Assembly: GCA_030737835.1 (NCBI GenBank) | Contig: CM060853.1 | Span: 17,480,895 to 17,544,894 of the forward strand | Direction: 5' to 3' | Source: Acorus gramineus | Taxonomy: Eukaryota; Streptophyta; Magnoliopsida; Acorales; Acoraceae | DNA: 64,000 nt | Shown here: positions 10,646 to 22,218 of the stretch, in pieces | How the letters are laid out: each line of letters opens with the position of its first letter | Numbering within the stretch: the stretch's first letter is position 1 | Translations under genes and position numbers: made by a program | Notes under the pieces: model-generated | The model's input: the letters and a program-made list of their open reading frames with translations, nothing else | Database searches by the model: none | What the model was told of the DNA's origin: nothing

Positions 10646-12906
10646 AGTTGATGATGATGTCATTAGATTTGTAGATAATGATGATCACTTTGTCAGTTGG
10701 TGTGAATGAAAGCATGATTGTCTTTAATTTATTTAAACAAGGTATGCAGGGAAACGATTTCTAATTTTGCATGATTTATTGTACGGCATGCATTTGCAGT
10801 GGAGTATGATTTAAAAGCAACCAATGCCAGAGACACGGGTAATATTACTGATGAGAGTCTCATCAGTCATAAAACTCCATGGATCAACTTCATGCATGCA
10901 CACACATGTTAAACTTGATCCATATAATTTTGATGCAAACAATGTTTAAAATACAGTTACACCACACGAAAAACACAATTTTATATGGTTATGCATAAGC
11001 CTGCATTAAAAATTTTAAATGAATAAGTTGCATGGTTCACGAGACTCATAAAACTCGATATAATAAAGTTTTAATTTACATTTAACTATCACTCTTATTC
11101 ATTTTTTCAGATGCCTCTATATTATTTATGTGTCATAGAATATAACCTTACAAAATATATAAATGCAACGTATGTGTGTGTCTACACACGCGTGCATGAG
11201 GGTATTCACACTTCATATAAATAGTTAAGACTTATTTTTAACTAACACAATACCGTTGACTTTGTCATGGCCATACGATGCGGGTATAGTATATCAAATC
11301 CGAGATATAATACCTATTTTATCATTAGGAGAGCAATCAAGTTGTATTTTATTTATTGAGTTATAATTCAGTCAATCTGATGTTTTAAATTTTATTGAAA
11401 ATAATGAGATTAATTCTAGTTAGTGCTTGAAAATGAATCTAGATGATTTTACTTTTGAAGGAGCCATACTTGATTTAAAATGTGTTTCCAAACACCCTGA
11501 GGATGTCAAATTTTAAAGAAAACTAATATCAGATCTTATTTATAATTTATATAATTAAACAATAAATAATAGAGTTTTTCAAGAATTCAACTAAACAATT
11601 TAATGAAAAGTTCTTTTTCAAATCAGATTTCAAAGGCTACCTCAGATTTCAATTCCAAGCAACATTACTAGGTTACAATTAACACGTGAGGAGATTAAAA
11701 ACATGCTTTCTTAAATAATGTTTTTTTTTAATTATTGATAGAAAGTTTATATTTTTGTCAGTAAACTCTATGGTTTGGCAAATTAATCCTGTGTTTCATA
11801 TATAAATTTTACATCATATATATTGTCAGTGAATATTTCCTCGCTTTTACTACGACTCTGCAATTTTAATTAAACTTAACTGAATTACAATTCAATAAAG
11901 AGATGTGTGACCACAGACATTGTGGTACCAAAAGTGTGTTGTCCTCTATAAAGTTCCACAATTGTGAAATCTTCATGTGCCGAGTACCAAAAAAAAAAAA
12001 AAAAGGATAAAAAAAGGGAAAACTAAATTAAAGTAATGTCAAATCTAAATGGACAAAAGAACAATCTATGACATGTTTCTTTTCAATATGGAAGTATTAA
12101 GGGATGAGTATTATCCAATGTTCAATCATGATGATTGTTCCTGGTCCGGAGTGTAAAATGTTTAGTCCAAACAGTAAACAAATCTTTAAAATGAAATATG
12201 CATTCACATGAAATTAACTAGTAATATATATACAAAGGGCATTGATACATTTAAACACTTTTGCTAATACTTTTGCAGATGTCAAGTCATCTAATAAGTT
12301 TTGAATATATAAATACTCAAATGGGTACATGTGTAAGTCCCCTAGTTCTTCAAATTCACAAGAAATGTTGAGACAGTGTTAAAAATGATTTCAAATTTCA
12401 CTGGCCAAGGTGAGATCTCAGGTTCCCAAGGATGATATTCAGCCAGTGATTGCTATGGACATGGAGACAAGAGGGCCTCCATTGAAATAGTACAGTTGAG
12501 TCTCACAGATTCAGAAAATCTTGGATAGGTTGGTACTATATATGTGTACTCATATATTGATCATTGAATCACAAGTGGGCTAATCGCACCCAAACAAAAA
12601 ACATATAATTCAGAGTTACCCATGACATTGCAGATAAAGAGATCCCTGAACCCTAATAAAAAAATGTACTGCACACCCAACTCATCAACTGATATATCTA
12701 GCTATCTTCAGAAGCTTAAAAGGCCATCACCATCACCACACCACCACCACCCCCATAAACCAGTATCATTAAACACCCACCCATCCTTATTGAAGCAGAA
12801 GCACATGCAGGAGAGTTGCCACTATTGATGGGGAGTTACTGGAACATCACTTTCAAAGTGGTTGCAGCTCTCTGTCCCCTACCTTCCCACACCCACACAT
12901 CTGCTG

Positions 12907-12940
<34 letters not shown>

Positions 12941-13225
12941 GTCCTATTATTTCCCCAATATAGAAAAAATAAATAAAGAGAAGGTGATGTATAATGCATG
13001 CATGTGCTCTGTGTACTGAAGAATAATATGGGCGCATTGTGAATATATAATGGGTTGAGAAATCGTTGGTAGTTGATTTCACATTAACAGGGTCTGACAG
13101 TTATCTGGTAAACGTTCCATAAGATATGATAGTGAACATTTATAAATCTTACAGGATAGGTGAGATAAAATACACACATAATTGATTATTTTCTAGATTT
13201 ATTTAGTCATTCATATGAAAAAGGA
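10640..13225. other. Intergenic; (TC)n tract, no gene confirmed
   Basis: No coding sequence could be assigned. The segment 12600-12960 is richer in C and in non-AT words than its surroundings, with a His/Pro-type short frame (12622-12828, 68 codons). It ends in a (TC)n tract at 12908-12939. That looks like a plant 5' leader or an unannotated transcript, but no protein domain or structured RNA was recognised. Confidence 0.4.
12908..12939. repeat. (TC)n microsatellite
   Basis: About 16 TC dinucleotides in a row. CT/GA tracts are common near plant transcription starts, but no gene is attached to this one. Confidence 0.95.
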
Positions 13226-13227
13226 AA

Positions 13228-13496
13228 AAGATACACTCAGTTACATTTACCAACAAAAACTCAGACCTCACATGTTTTTATTTATTTTTAAATAGTAAAC
13301 ATCATCTAATGAGGTATATGCTTTGATAGAAAGTGCATATCGCTCCATTTCAAATTGAATGAACTCATTTTTAATAAGTGTAAGAAAAAATTCAATGAGA
13401 TATATACATCATCTAACAGGTATATGCTTAATTAAATCTAGAATGAGGTATATAAAGTCTGTGTTTTGGACCGAGAATAAAACTGAGTGTAGCAGC
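13228..13496. mobile_element. AT-rich MITE, family T, copy 2
   Basis: The left end reads GATACACTCAGTT and the right end AACTGAGTGTAGC, giving imperfect terminal inverted repeats; a further inner match pairs 'aaaaactcagacc' with 'gtctgtgttttgg'. The interior ('atcatctaatgaggtatatg', 'aataagtgtaagaaaaa') is collinear with 40975-41225. The element is non-coding and about 270 bp. A target duplication was not read clearly. Confidence 0.55.
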
Positions 13497-13499
13497 ACT

Positions 13500-16400
13500 C
13501 TATGAAAAATGTATCCAAAAGAATTCCATGTTGGGTGAGAATGCAGCAGCAACCTTTTTTTTTTTAATCTAATATCCAGATTTTATATGCAATAAATTCA
13601 CAATTCAAAGAAAAAGAGCGTTCGATCTATACGTACGTGAGATATCCGATCTGGGTACTTTTTTTAACATTAAGATGAATTCTAATTTTATTAGGACATG
13701 TGATCAATTCTTCTATTTGTTGATATAGAGACATTTTTAAGGTTTAATTTAAAGACATGTGAACAGAGAAATGGGTAGAAAACAATCAATTTATATAATA
13801 AAACACAGTGGTTTGACGATTTATACATTGATGAAGGGGGAAGAAGAAAAATTGATCGTTATATTAAGTAATCAATATACAAATCTCTTAAATATTTCTC
13901 CTCGCCATCCCCTTTGACTGTCACCAATAGAAAAAAAAATTCTCTTTTAACCCCTAAAAAACCAATCTATCACAAAAAAAATAATGCTAGAATGCCTTCA
14001 GGAATGGGGTTGCTACTACTAGAATGTAAGACATCTCATAGTAGTATCATTCCAATTTGATCAATCTAGATATTCCGTATGGTAAAGGTTGAACAATTGT
14101 GCATTAGATACATCTGGTGAAAATATATTATCAACAATATTTCCTCAACTAAAATTCTACCTTTCACACACCAGATATAACTAGTTATATCTGTGACAGT
14201 AAGTAACACATCAAGTTTAACCTCACTAACAAACTCCAAATCTAGGCAATGTACAACCACTTGGACTTTCCTCAATTATGCTTCCATTAGGAAACAGCAG
14301 TGCACAAGCTGGGACCAGTACTAGAAAGCAAGGCTGGAAACTTTTTTCCCCTTTATATAGATATATAAAACAAACAATCAACTGATTAACGATAAATGTG
14401 AGCTCTCCGCAATACTATTGCTTGTTTGCGAGCCACCCACCGACATCGAAGCTTGTACATCGGTGGTGGTGGTGGTGGTGGTCCTCAAGTCTGCATTTTG
14501 TTTGGGGACATCAAATAATGATTTGTGGAGGGAAAAAAAAAAGTGTGCCAATACATGAATAAACACTTTTTTTTTTTCTTTCTTGGTTGTATTAACAGGA
14601 GTTCAATGAAGGAATGATTGGGAGAAAAAAAAAGGTTGGGTTTCATCAGATGTGACTTCTTGGATTGGGCTGTATTGTTCCCCTCCAACCTGTAATAAAA
14701 GGGTGTCAAATCAGTTGCATTGTTCAGATAGATCTTGTTCTAATAAAAGATTGGTCTACATACACACACATGGGGGTTAACATTTAGACCCTCATTAGGT
14801 CTGCCATTTCCCTGGCATCCTGGGCATGAAAAGCCAATGAAATGTGGGTTAAAAATACATTGGTTTATCATTTTTTCTTTTGACTTTGGATAAAAAGGAT
14901 TTTGAAGCACTAGATCTAGATGTCCTGGGCATTAAAAAAATAAAATAAAATAAGGGGAACAAAGAAACAAAATGAAGAAGAAGAAGGTGATGTCCTACAT
15001 TAGACACTGAGGAATCAATACAGCACACACTGTTCCTTAACATGGAGAGGGGAATATCTATGCCCTATTAAATCATTTGTTGGTACGAGGAGAGGCAAGA
15101 TCATATGCAACTTGTACAACTGGGGGGAAAAAATGAAGAGGATGTTGACATGCAAAGGCTAGGCTTGATTAATATATCTCCTTTTCTTTTCTTTTCTTTT
15201 CCCCTTTTTTTGGGTGTTAAAAGTTGATTTCATCAAAGCTTGGTTTTTAACAAATGAGAATGGATAAATACGAGCTTGTCCACTATAATATCTGATCTCA
15301 ATCTATCGCGCGGAAAATAAAAATTATCTTATATTCATATATTTGGAATGATTTAAAAGTAGATGTAGATATTAAAATATTCATTCCATATTTGAATCAT
15401 CTTATTATAAAATTATATAGTATTATATACCATTTCAATTTAATTATCTTATATAAATAATAATAATTTTTATAATTAAATTGACCCCTATATCCTCTTT
15501 CTATTGTAGCTATAATTAATAATAATTCTTAAAATATGATAATTAAGTTTTATTAAAAGATTGATTCTCCCAGGTTTGATCCAACCTCTTTTACGGAGAG
15601 GGGGTGCTGACCAATTAATCAAAGCTCGGATCACAATTAAATGGGTTGATATGATCTATTGGCTGGTTTGATTATTCTTTTAGGATCTTTTAGTGTAACT
15701 AAATCCGCTGAAAATCAGTCATTATCAACATAGAAAAAATCTAAATATGGCACGAAACTTAGGTCATTAGCCATATAGACTTGTACAGGTTACTATGCAT
15801 GTTAAAATAATGAATGGGGGTAACTGTTTGGAGGGAGGGTCCAGGCTGTTAAGAATAATGCCATGTTTTCCCTTGCCTGCCTGTCCCAATTAATCATTTA
15901 CATAAATACAATATAAGTTGGTTTTTGTTTATTGGGTTAATCAAAGATTGGACAGATGGGATCCATTTAGGCACCACTGCATTTTCTATGTAATCCTCAA
16001 TGAATGGGGGAGTAATAGTAGTAATAATGATAATATAAAAACCTCAAATGGCATAGCCAGGGAATCCTTTCAGTTGCCCTCCACAAACACATTGTACTTT
16101 ATTATCATTTTCCTGCCTCTCCCTCTAGTTATGGGTGAGCTCAAAGTCTCCTCTCATTTTATATGAGTTGACAAAACTTATTGATCTTGGTCAATCAAAT
16201 TTTTATCTTGATCAATTTTTTTTTAGAGGTGGGGCGGGCAACAACATGCTCTAATATATAAGGAAATTCAGTATAATCGTACTTTTAAGATCATGTTTGA
16301 GACTGCATTGGAGTAGCGTTTGTGTTGGCGAACACAATATAACACAACCCCCAATCCAAACAAAAAATCCACGTCTGCAGTAGAAAAGTCTGTTAAAATG

Positions 16401-16950
16401 ACGTTTAAAGGCAAAAAATTGTCTGCAGTAGAAAATCTGTTGAAACAAATGTTCTCTACCATGGCTCGTGTTGGAGAATGTGGAGTTCTCTGCCACATTC
16501 CCATATGTACCCACACAAAAGTAGAACATGACATACATAAATCTAAATTTAGTAGTTGTTTGGTGTAGGTGGAAATTGAAATCAAGATTGATTTATACAT
16601 GCTGCCAATATATTGAGTCAAAGCACAATGAAATTCTAGAATTAATCCAAATTTAACATAAGGTCCACAAACAATATCAACTTCTAATCCAGTATACAAC
16701 CTATAGATTGGATTGTCTGAGGTCTCCAACCTTGTAATAGTAAAATAATGGAGAACAAATTTTGACAATGAAAAGTGATAGTGTTCTTATTAACTTTTCA
16801 ACTAATTTATTACATCAGAATCATTAGATAGACAATTCACCTACCAAGGACAAGATATTGAATTTGGAATTTTTTAAATTTGCACATGTATCACACACAA
16901 AAAACCTTTTTATCCACTTGTGTACCCTCCTGAAGTACTGATTATTTGCA
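13500..16950. other. Intergenic, no gene confirmed
   Basis: AT-rich sequence with a (GGT)n-type stretch at 14461-14483. The longest frame is on the minus strand at 16268-16768 (166 codons). It begins with TTG rather than ATG and has no domain I recognise. The segment 16310-16510 has more balanced composition and a repeated phrase ('gtctgcagtagaaaa' twice, about 16373 and 16421), so it may be the relic of a coding or transposon sequence. Confidence 0.4.
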
Positions 16951-16953
16951 TAC

Positions 16954-17217
16954 CTCATTTATATTTTTCAACTTGAGTGTTACTAATTCTCTCTTTTTTT
17001 ATCACACCCAAATGTTAATATATTAATCAAGGGAGTCTATATATACACAATTTTTTATTTTTTTTTTAGATATAAAAAAAAATATCTCATTTTCATTTTT
17101 CAACTTGAGTGTTACTAATTCTCTCTTTTTTTGTCACACCCAAATGTTAATGTATTAATCTACGTAGTCTATATATACACAATATTTTTGTATTTTAGAT
17201 ATATAAAAAAAAAATTC
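16954..17217. repeat. Tandem duplication, period 132 bp
   Basis: Two adjacent units (16954-17085 and 17086-17217) share 'tttttcaacttgagtgttac', 'cacacccaaatgttaat' and 'gtctatatatacacaa' at constant spacing. They differ by a few substitutions and small indels in T/A runs. A local segmental duplication in non-coding DNA. Confidence 0.88.
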
Positions 17218-17219
17218 TA

Positions 17220-19400
17220 TGCTTGTTTAACACACACACTCTCTCTCACCCCTCTCTCTCATCGATCTGTCAGAACGAATGCAAATGAAGTTCACATATT
17301 ATTATTTTTGAATAGTTATAAAATATGTAATCAATTGTACATTGTAACACCAGGTCTTCAAAAATTCTTTTTTATTTAATGAAAATGAATTTTTTTATTA
17401 AAAAAATGCATAATTTGATTGTTCTTTCTTAATAAAAACTTTAAAGATTACAGTTTAAATTTCATCATCCACTGTACTAAATTCCTGACCCGCCGCCACT
17501 ATCCACCAACTTATAAAGAGGGGTTTTGGTTGATCCATGCACATTCTTCAAAACATCCTTCCAAACTAGGTATAGAAAAACGAACTCTATGTTGATGTTG
17601 TTCTCCATCTCAAATAATACACAAAAATACTGACATCTTGTGTGGAAAAACTTGGCAAATGAAACACAGAAATACTTCAATGAAAAAGGTCCCCACACAA
17701 CTAGTGGAACAGAATATGCTGGATGTTGGTGGAATTTTTAGTAGGTCCGGCCAGTTACTGGACATGTGATGAATCTAATGTATCCAAGGATGAAATCTCA
17801 AATAAAATTATTGTATCTCTTGTGAATATATATGCATATATATATATCAATTTATTTAAAGCTTTCAAGGTTTTGGTAAAACAATTTTGAATTCTGTCCT
17901 CTCTAATATTCAAACAGATGGCATGGATGGATTAGATTTGATATCTACTCTTGTAGCTTGAATTGGCTGTGTTTGAACTTTGAACCTATGAGAGAACAAA
18001 AAAGAAACAAATAGAGTCTTGATCTAGTAATAAAAAATTTGACCGATTTGGTGACACGTCAATCACAAAAAGACATGTTGTTCTTTATTTTTTGTATTAA
18101 GTTTATCCTTTTTATTTTACCTTTACTTGAGTCACCTAATTGATCAAATTTTTAGTTAATAGATCATTTTTCAAACAAATAACACAATTCCATTAATTTT
18201 TAGCTTATACACACAAATAGATTTCTCTCATAACTCAGACCTAGTATTTTTCTTTTCAATGCACACATATTTCTTTTAATCAGAAACATTTTTACCATCA
18301 ATTCACAAATAAATGCTTCCATATAATGGAATTGACTTATCTATTCTGAGCTATATACACATAACGTTGCAATGAAAGATAAAGCACTCTCTTCATCGAG
18401 CATTGTGTGACAAATACTCTTTAGTTTCCTCACAAATATTGCAAGCCCAATCAGGAGATGGTGTGTCAGAAAGAACCGGTTATACATATATTGGTAGATA
18501 AACCTCATCACATATATAAACCAGCTTTTCCAATAGTGCTCTCTGGCAAATTTTCATCACCCACTGCATGACAACTTTCACACAATGGCCTCTCTGTCTG
18601 TTGCCCAAGTCAACTATTTCCAAAAACAAAGAGCATCTGTTAGAAGCCAAGCAGCCATAACAGCACAATTTACAGGGCCATTATCAATCAAAACAGTGCA
18701 TCTTCTCGGCGCATCGAAATCGATCCTCCTTTTTGTACCCATTTCAGATCAGAATGATATATGGATCTGGTTTGGATGTCGTACATTTGAGTCACATGAA
18801 AGGCCACACATATTGATCTAGAATTATTTCTGGACCACTTATTCTTCATGGACGAGTTTAGGCATCTGCAGCAGTTGTTGGTTGGCAGAAGAAGAAAAAA
18901 AGCAAAACCAACCTTGGGGGGGAATTTCTCTTCTTCTTTTTCTCTGGCAGGACAATTTGCACACCATGTGTTTTATCTGCCAGAGGAGCATCAAAAGCTT
19001 TTTTGTTGGGGATGTTTTGTAGGGGATGTAGTTAATGCCATGATTTCCTACAATTCTTGGCAACTACTCTATAGGGTTTGAGATTCTGGTTATTGTTAGT
19101 TTTACGGTGAGAGAATGTTGTGAGAATGAGAGAGAGAGAGAGAGACTTAATGATAATGAGGCATGCATGTAGCTGGACCTGGGCCTTCCATCGTTTTTAC
19201 AAGCACATTGAAATGTTAAGATTTTTAAAAAATTTTGAGTTTTTTTTTAGTCCCTGAGTTTTTTGCACAGTAAAGTGAGGGAGAGGGCTTAAAAAGCTTA
19301 AGGCAGAAATGTGTTTGGCTACCTTTAAGAATTTTCTGCTGTTTAAACTTTAAGATATTTTTCAAAAAATTGTAAGGGTTATTTTTCACAAATGAAATGA
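17220..19400. other. Intergenic, no gene confirmed
   Basis: A stretch at about 18430-18830 has balanced composition. On the minus strand it gives discontinuous peptide-like fragments (Cys/His-containing), so it could be a decayed gene or pseudogene, but no family was recognised. Around 18848-19081 there is a 77-codon frame with no domain. A (GA)n run lies near 19130-19145. Confidence 0.35.
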
Positions 19401-19409
19401 TAAATTGAA

Positions 19410-19947
19410 GGGAAAAATTTATACAACCCCCTGAAATCTTACTAAAATTCATATAATCCTTTGACTTTTCTTAAAATCCATATAACCCCTTGAAAACACC
19501 TAATAAATTCAAATAACCTCTTGAATAATTTTTTTGTTAATAAATGATAAATATTTTACACATATTTTGTGTAGATAATCCTAATTAAAAAGACTATATA
19601 CTAAAAAACCACTACACTTTGTCAAAAATACAAAAACATCCTATGAAAATGACAATTTTACTCTCTCTGAATATATTATAAAACTCTATTTGAAGAGATA
19701 AAATCGTCATTTATAAAATATTTTTCGCATTTTTAACATATTGTAGGTCTTTTTAGTATGCTGTGTTTTCTACTAGGGTTAACTAAACATAATATTCATA
19801 AAATATTTCTTATTTATAAACTTAAATTTTATTCAGGGGGTTATTTAAATTTACTAGTTATTTTCAAACTGTTATATTGATTTTAAGAAAAGTCATGAGG
19901 TTATATGAATTTCACTCAGTTTATAAAAGGTTATATGGATTTTTCCT
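19410..19947. mobile_element. Fold-back MITE with Mutator-like target duplication
   Basis: This 538-bp element is flanked by the 9-bp direct repeat TAAATTGAA (19401-19409 and 19948-19956). The two halves are inverted repeats of each other: the outer 115 bp or so pair closely (for example 'cttttcttaaaatccatata' on the left with its complement near 19873-19893 on the right). Weaker complementarity continues inward to about 250 bp per arm. Nine-bp target duplications and long inverted repeats are hallmarks of Mutator-like MITEs. It is non-coding. A transcript across it would fold into a long hairpin. Confidence 0.8.
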
Positions 19948-19956
19948 TAAATTGAA

Positions 19957-21535
19957 TCTCCAAAAAAATTTCTACCACCCTTTTTTGTTTTTCTTATCTT
20001 TTTTTTTATTATTATTTTTTTGTATCATTCCTACCAACCTGTTGATCTTGTGGATTTTTTTTAATATATAAAATAAGATTCTTACAAATGAATTCCAAAT
20101 GGCAACCAGAGCCATAAAAAATTTACTTATGTGCTCTAAATTATATCATACATGATAATTTGGTTACTCGTGATACATCACTAGACAACCATAGATCACA
20201 ACAACAATAATGAACTACTTTATATTTGCGCTACTGTCTGAACAAGGAATAACATAAAACGAATCACATAAATCCCTTCCTTTACAACTTCAACCCCTCA
20301 TAATTAAAAACAACTAATGAGATACAAATCATTATTTTAAAATATAATTTCTATGAGTACAAAACAAACACATATATTATACTAATCAGAAAGGACTATG
20401 ACAAATAAAACATCTCACAAGTTATGTGAATGGAAATTTCAGGTACACGTTTGGTTTCATTTCATGTGTTACATATTTCATTTACCTACTATAAAAACTA
20501 AAATTTATGTTTTACAGACATTTATGGGTTCAGATCATAATTGAAGGGTTCTGATTTAAGTGAAATGCAAGGCAATTATACTTTACAGATTTTTAATAAA
20601 TTCGAAAACAGAGGGTTCATTAGATGGTCCCTAAAGTTTTGGCCCCAGCTAGCCGTAACTGCAGATCCTTTCTTCTCTCTCTCTCTCTCTTTTTTTTTTA
20701 ATAATTTGTGTATGCTCTGGGTACCCACGTGGACAGGGCTGCCTCTTGTCGGAACCTCTGACATGGAAATACAAAAAATATTTAAAAATTAAAGATTAAT
20801 GTTTAAAATGGAGAGTGAACCATCTTTAAATTCTAAAATCCATCAATCCTATTATTCGGCCAGTGCTTGAATCGAATAATTTTTTTTTAAACCATAAGAA
20901 ATTAATTATCATGTATAAAAAGGACTTGAGAATTTATATAAAAATTTAAAGAATTTGGTGAGTTTACCTAAAAGAGATTACATATCCTTGATGTTATCCA
21001 TGATAAATGTTTTATTTAATCTGATTCAATGAGTAACAAATAAAAAAATGATGTTATATTCAGTCATTTATGTTGTCATCATGTCGTCTTCCCTCGGTAT
21101 GTGTAATCTGTGGGGAAATATATACTTTAAAATGTTATGCACATCTATTAGAAGGATTTAGATCTGTAACTCAATAGTTGACAAAGAAATGTACAATAAT
21201 GAAGTCATGACTCAAGTTGAAGTCTCTTTGTTTGTCTAACAAAACTAAGAATATACTTCACACACTTTAAATGTACACACTTTTTTTGTCAACTAAAAAA
21301 ATGATCGGAAAAGAATATAGTAACATTTTCCAATACTATAAAACAAAAATAATATTTGCACACACTTTTTTTCAACTCTATTTTCAGTCTCCATCAATTT
21401 TAATTTTTTTCAATAATATATTTTATCTTATATATATTTCATTAAACAAATACATTATCCAAACCGAACTCATATAAAAAAATATAAAAATTTTCTAGAA
21501 AAAAAGACCACTCCTCCAAAGATTCTCTCACGAGT
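19957..21535. other. Intergenic, no gene seen
   Basis: AT-rich DNA with a (TC)n tract near 20674-20690. Short open frames here (for example 20541-20792) show no domain and cross low-complexity sequence. Confidence 0.5.
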
Positions 21536-21770
21536 GATGATACACGCAGTACGTTTTTATAGCCCGTTTTACAGCCCATGTACTATGATAACGTAATATA
21601 TATTGCACTATTATAGTGTATACTGCAGTCTTTTTTTTTTATCATAAAAAAATAAACTAATATATCTTAATATATACTTTATTTCATATAATAGTATACA
21701 CTTTGAGTGTATAATTTTATAATAAAAAAATAGAATAGACTGCGATTGAAACTACGTGTATGTTTTTCCA
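21536..21770. mobile_element. AT-rich MITE-like repeat, family S, copy 1
   Basis: The left end 'gatacacgcagtac' and right end 'actacgtgtatg' form imperfect inverted repeats. The interior ('aatatatcttaatatatact', 'atataatagtatacacttt', 'gagtgtataatttt') recurs near 40656-40935 and 56905-57065. It lies about 450 bp upstream of the WD40 gene. Non-coding. Confidence 0.5.
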
Positions 21771-21801
21771 GTCTCACACAAACCGGGCCGATTTCCCACC
21801 C

Positions 21802-21818
21802 GGCCCATCAAAGGCCCA
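21802..21818. promoter_or_regulatory. Paired GGCCCA (site II) elements upstream of the WD40 gene
   Basis: GGCCCA occurs at 21802-21807 and 21813-21818, about 400 bp upstream of the start codon. GGCCCA/TGGGCC 'site II' motifs bind TCP factors and are common in promoters of broadly expressed plant genes. Their use here is inferred from position. Confidence 0.45.
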
Positions 21819-22180
21819 CAGTATGAAGCTCCCCTTTTGTCCCTTCCCCCTCCCTGTCCGACATTTATCACAAAAATAAAAATAAAATAAAACAAAATGT
21901 AAAAAGTAAAACAAAACAAAAGAAAAAAAAAATTTACTCGTAATAAGACGACGTTCACATAATTTACCACAATGTGCAGCACAGCAGACCCTGTTTATGT
22001 ACTGCGCACGCACGACGTCGATTCAATTCACTTCACCCTCCCCCCTCTCATATTTAACCTCCCGTGATTTGTTTCCGCTCATAACAAACATTTCAGATTA
22101 ATCAAACTAAAATAAAATCACTCCAAAATAGAGAGAGAGGTAGATCTACACCGTCATATATTTCTCAAGATATGATGAGA

Positions 22181-22196
22181 GAGAGAGAGAGAGAGA
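22181..22196 (+). repeat. (GA)n tract in the WD40 5' leader
   Basis: A GA run lies about 25 bases before the ATG, with a shorter one near 22130. GA/CT tracts are frequent in plant leaders and core promoters and bind BPC-type factors. Any function here is inferred. Confidence 0.6.
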
Positions 22197-22218
22197 CTCA
22201 ACATCTTCTCTTCCGAGT

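Noticed and set aside
12795-12840. miR399-like phrase ('ggagagttgcc')
   Set aside because: Only about 11 bases match, there is no matching star arm nearby, and the rest of the mature sequence differs.
21781-22218. Separate gene on the minus strand upstream of the WD40 gene (frames near 21752-22013)
   Set aside because: Short Phe-rich frames over an A/T-biased leader region, with no domain; this is the WD40 promoter and leader.
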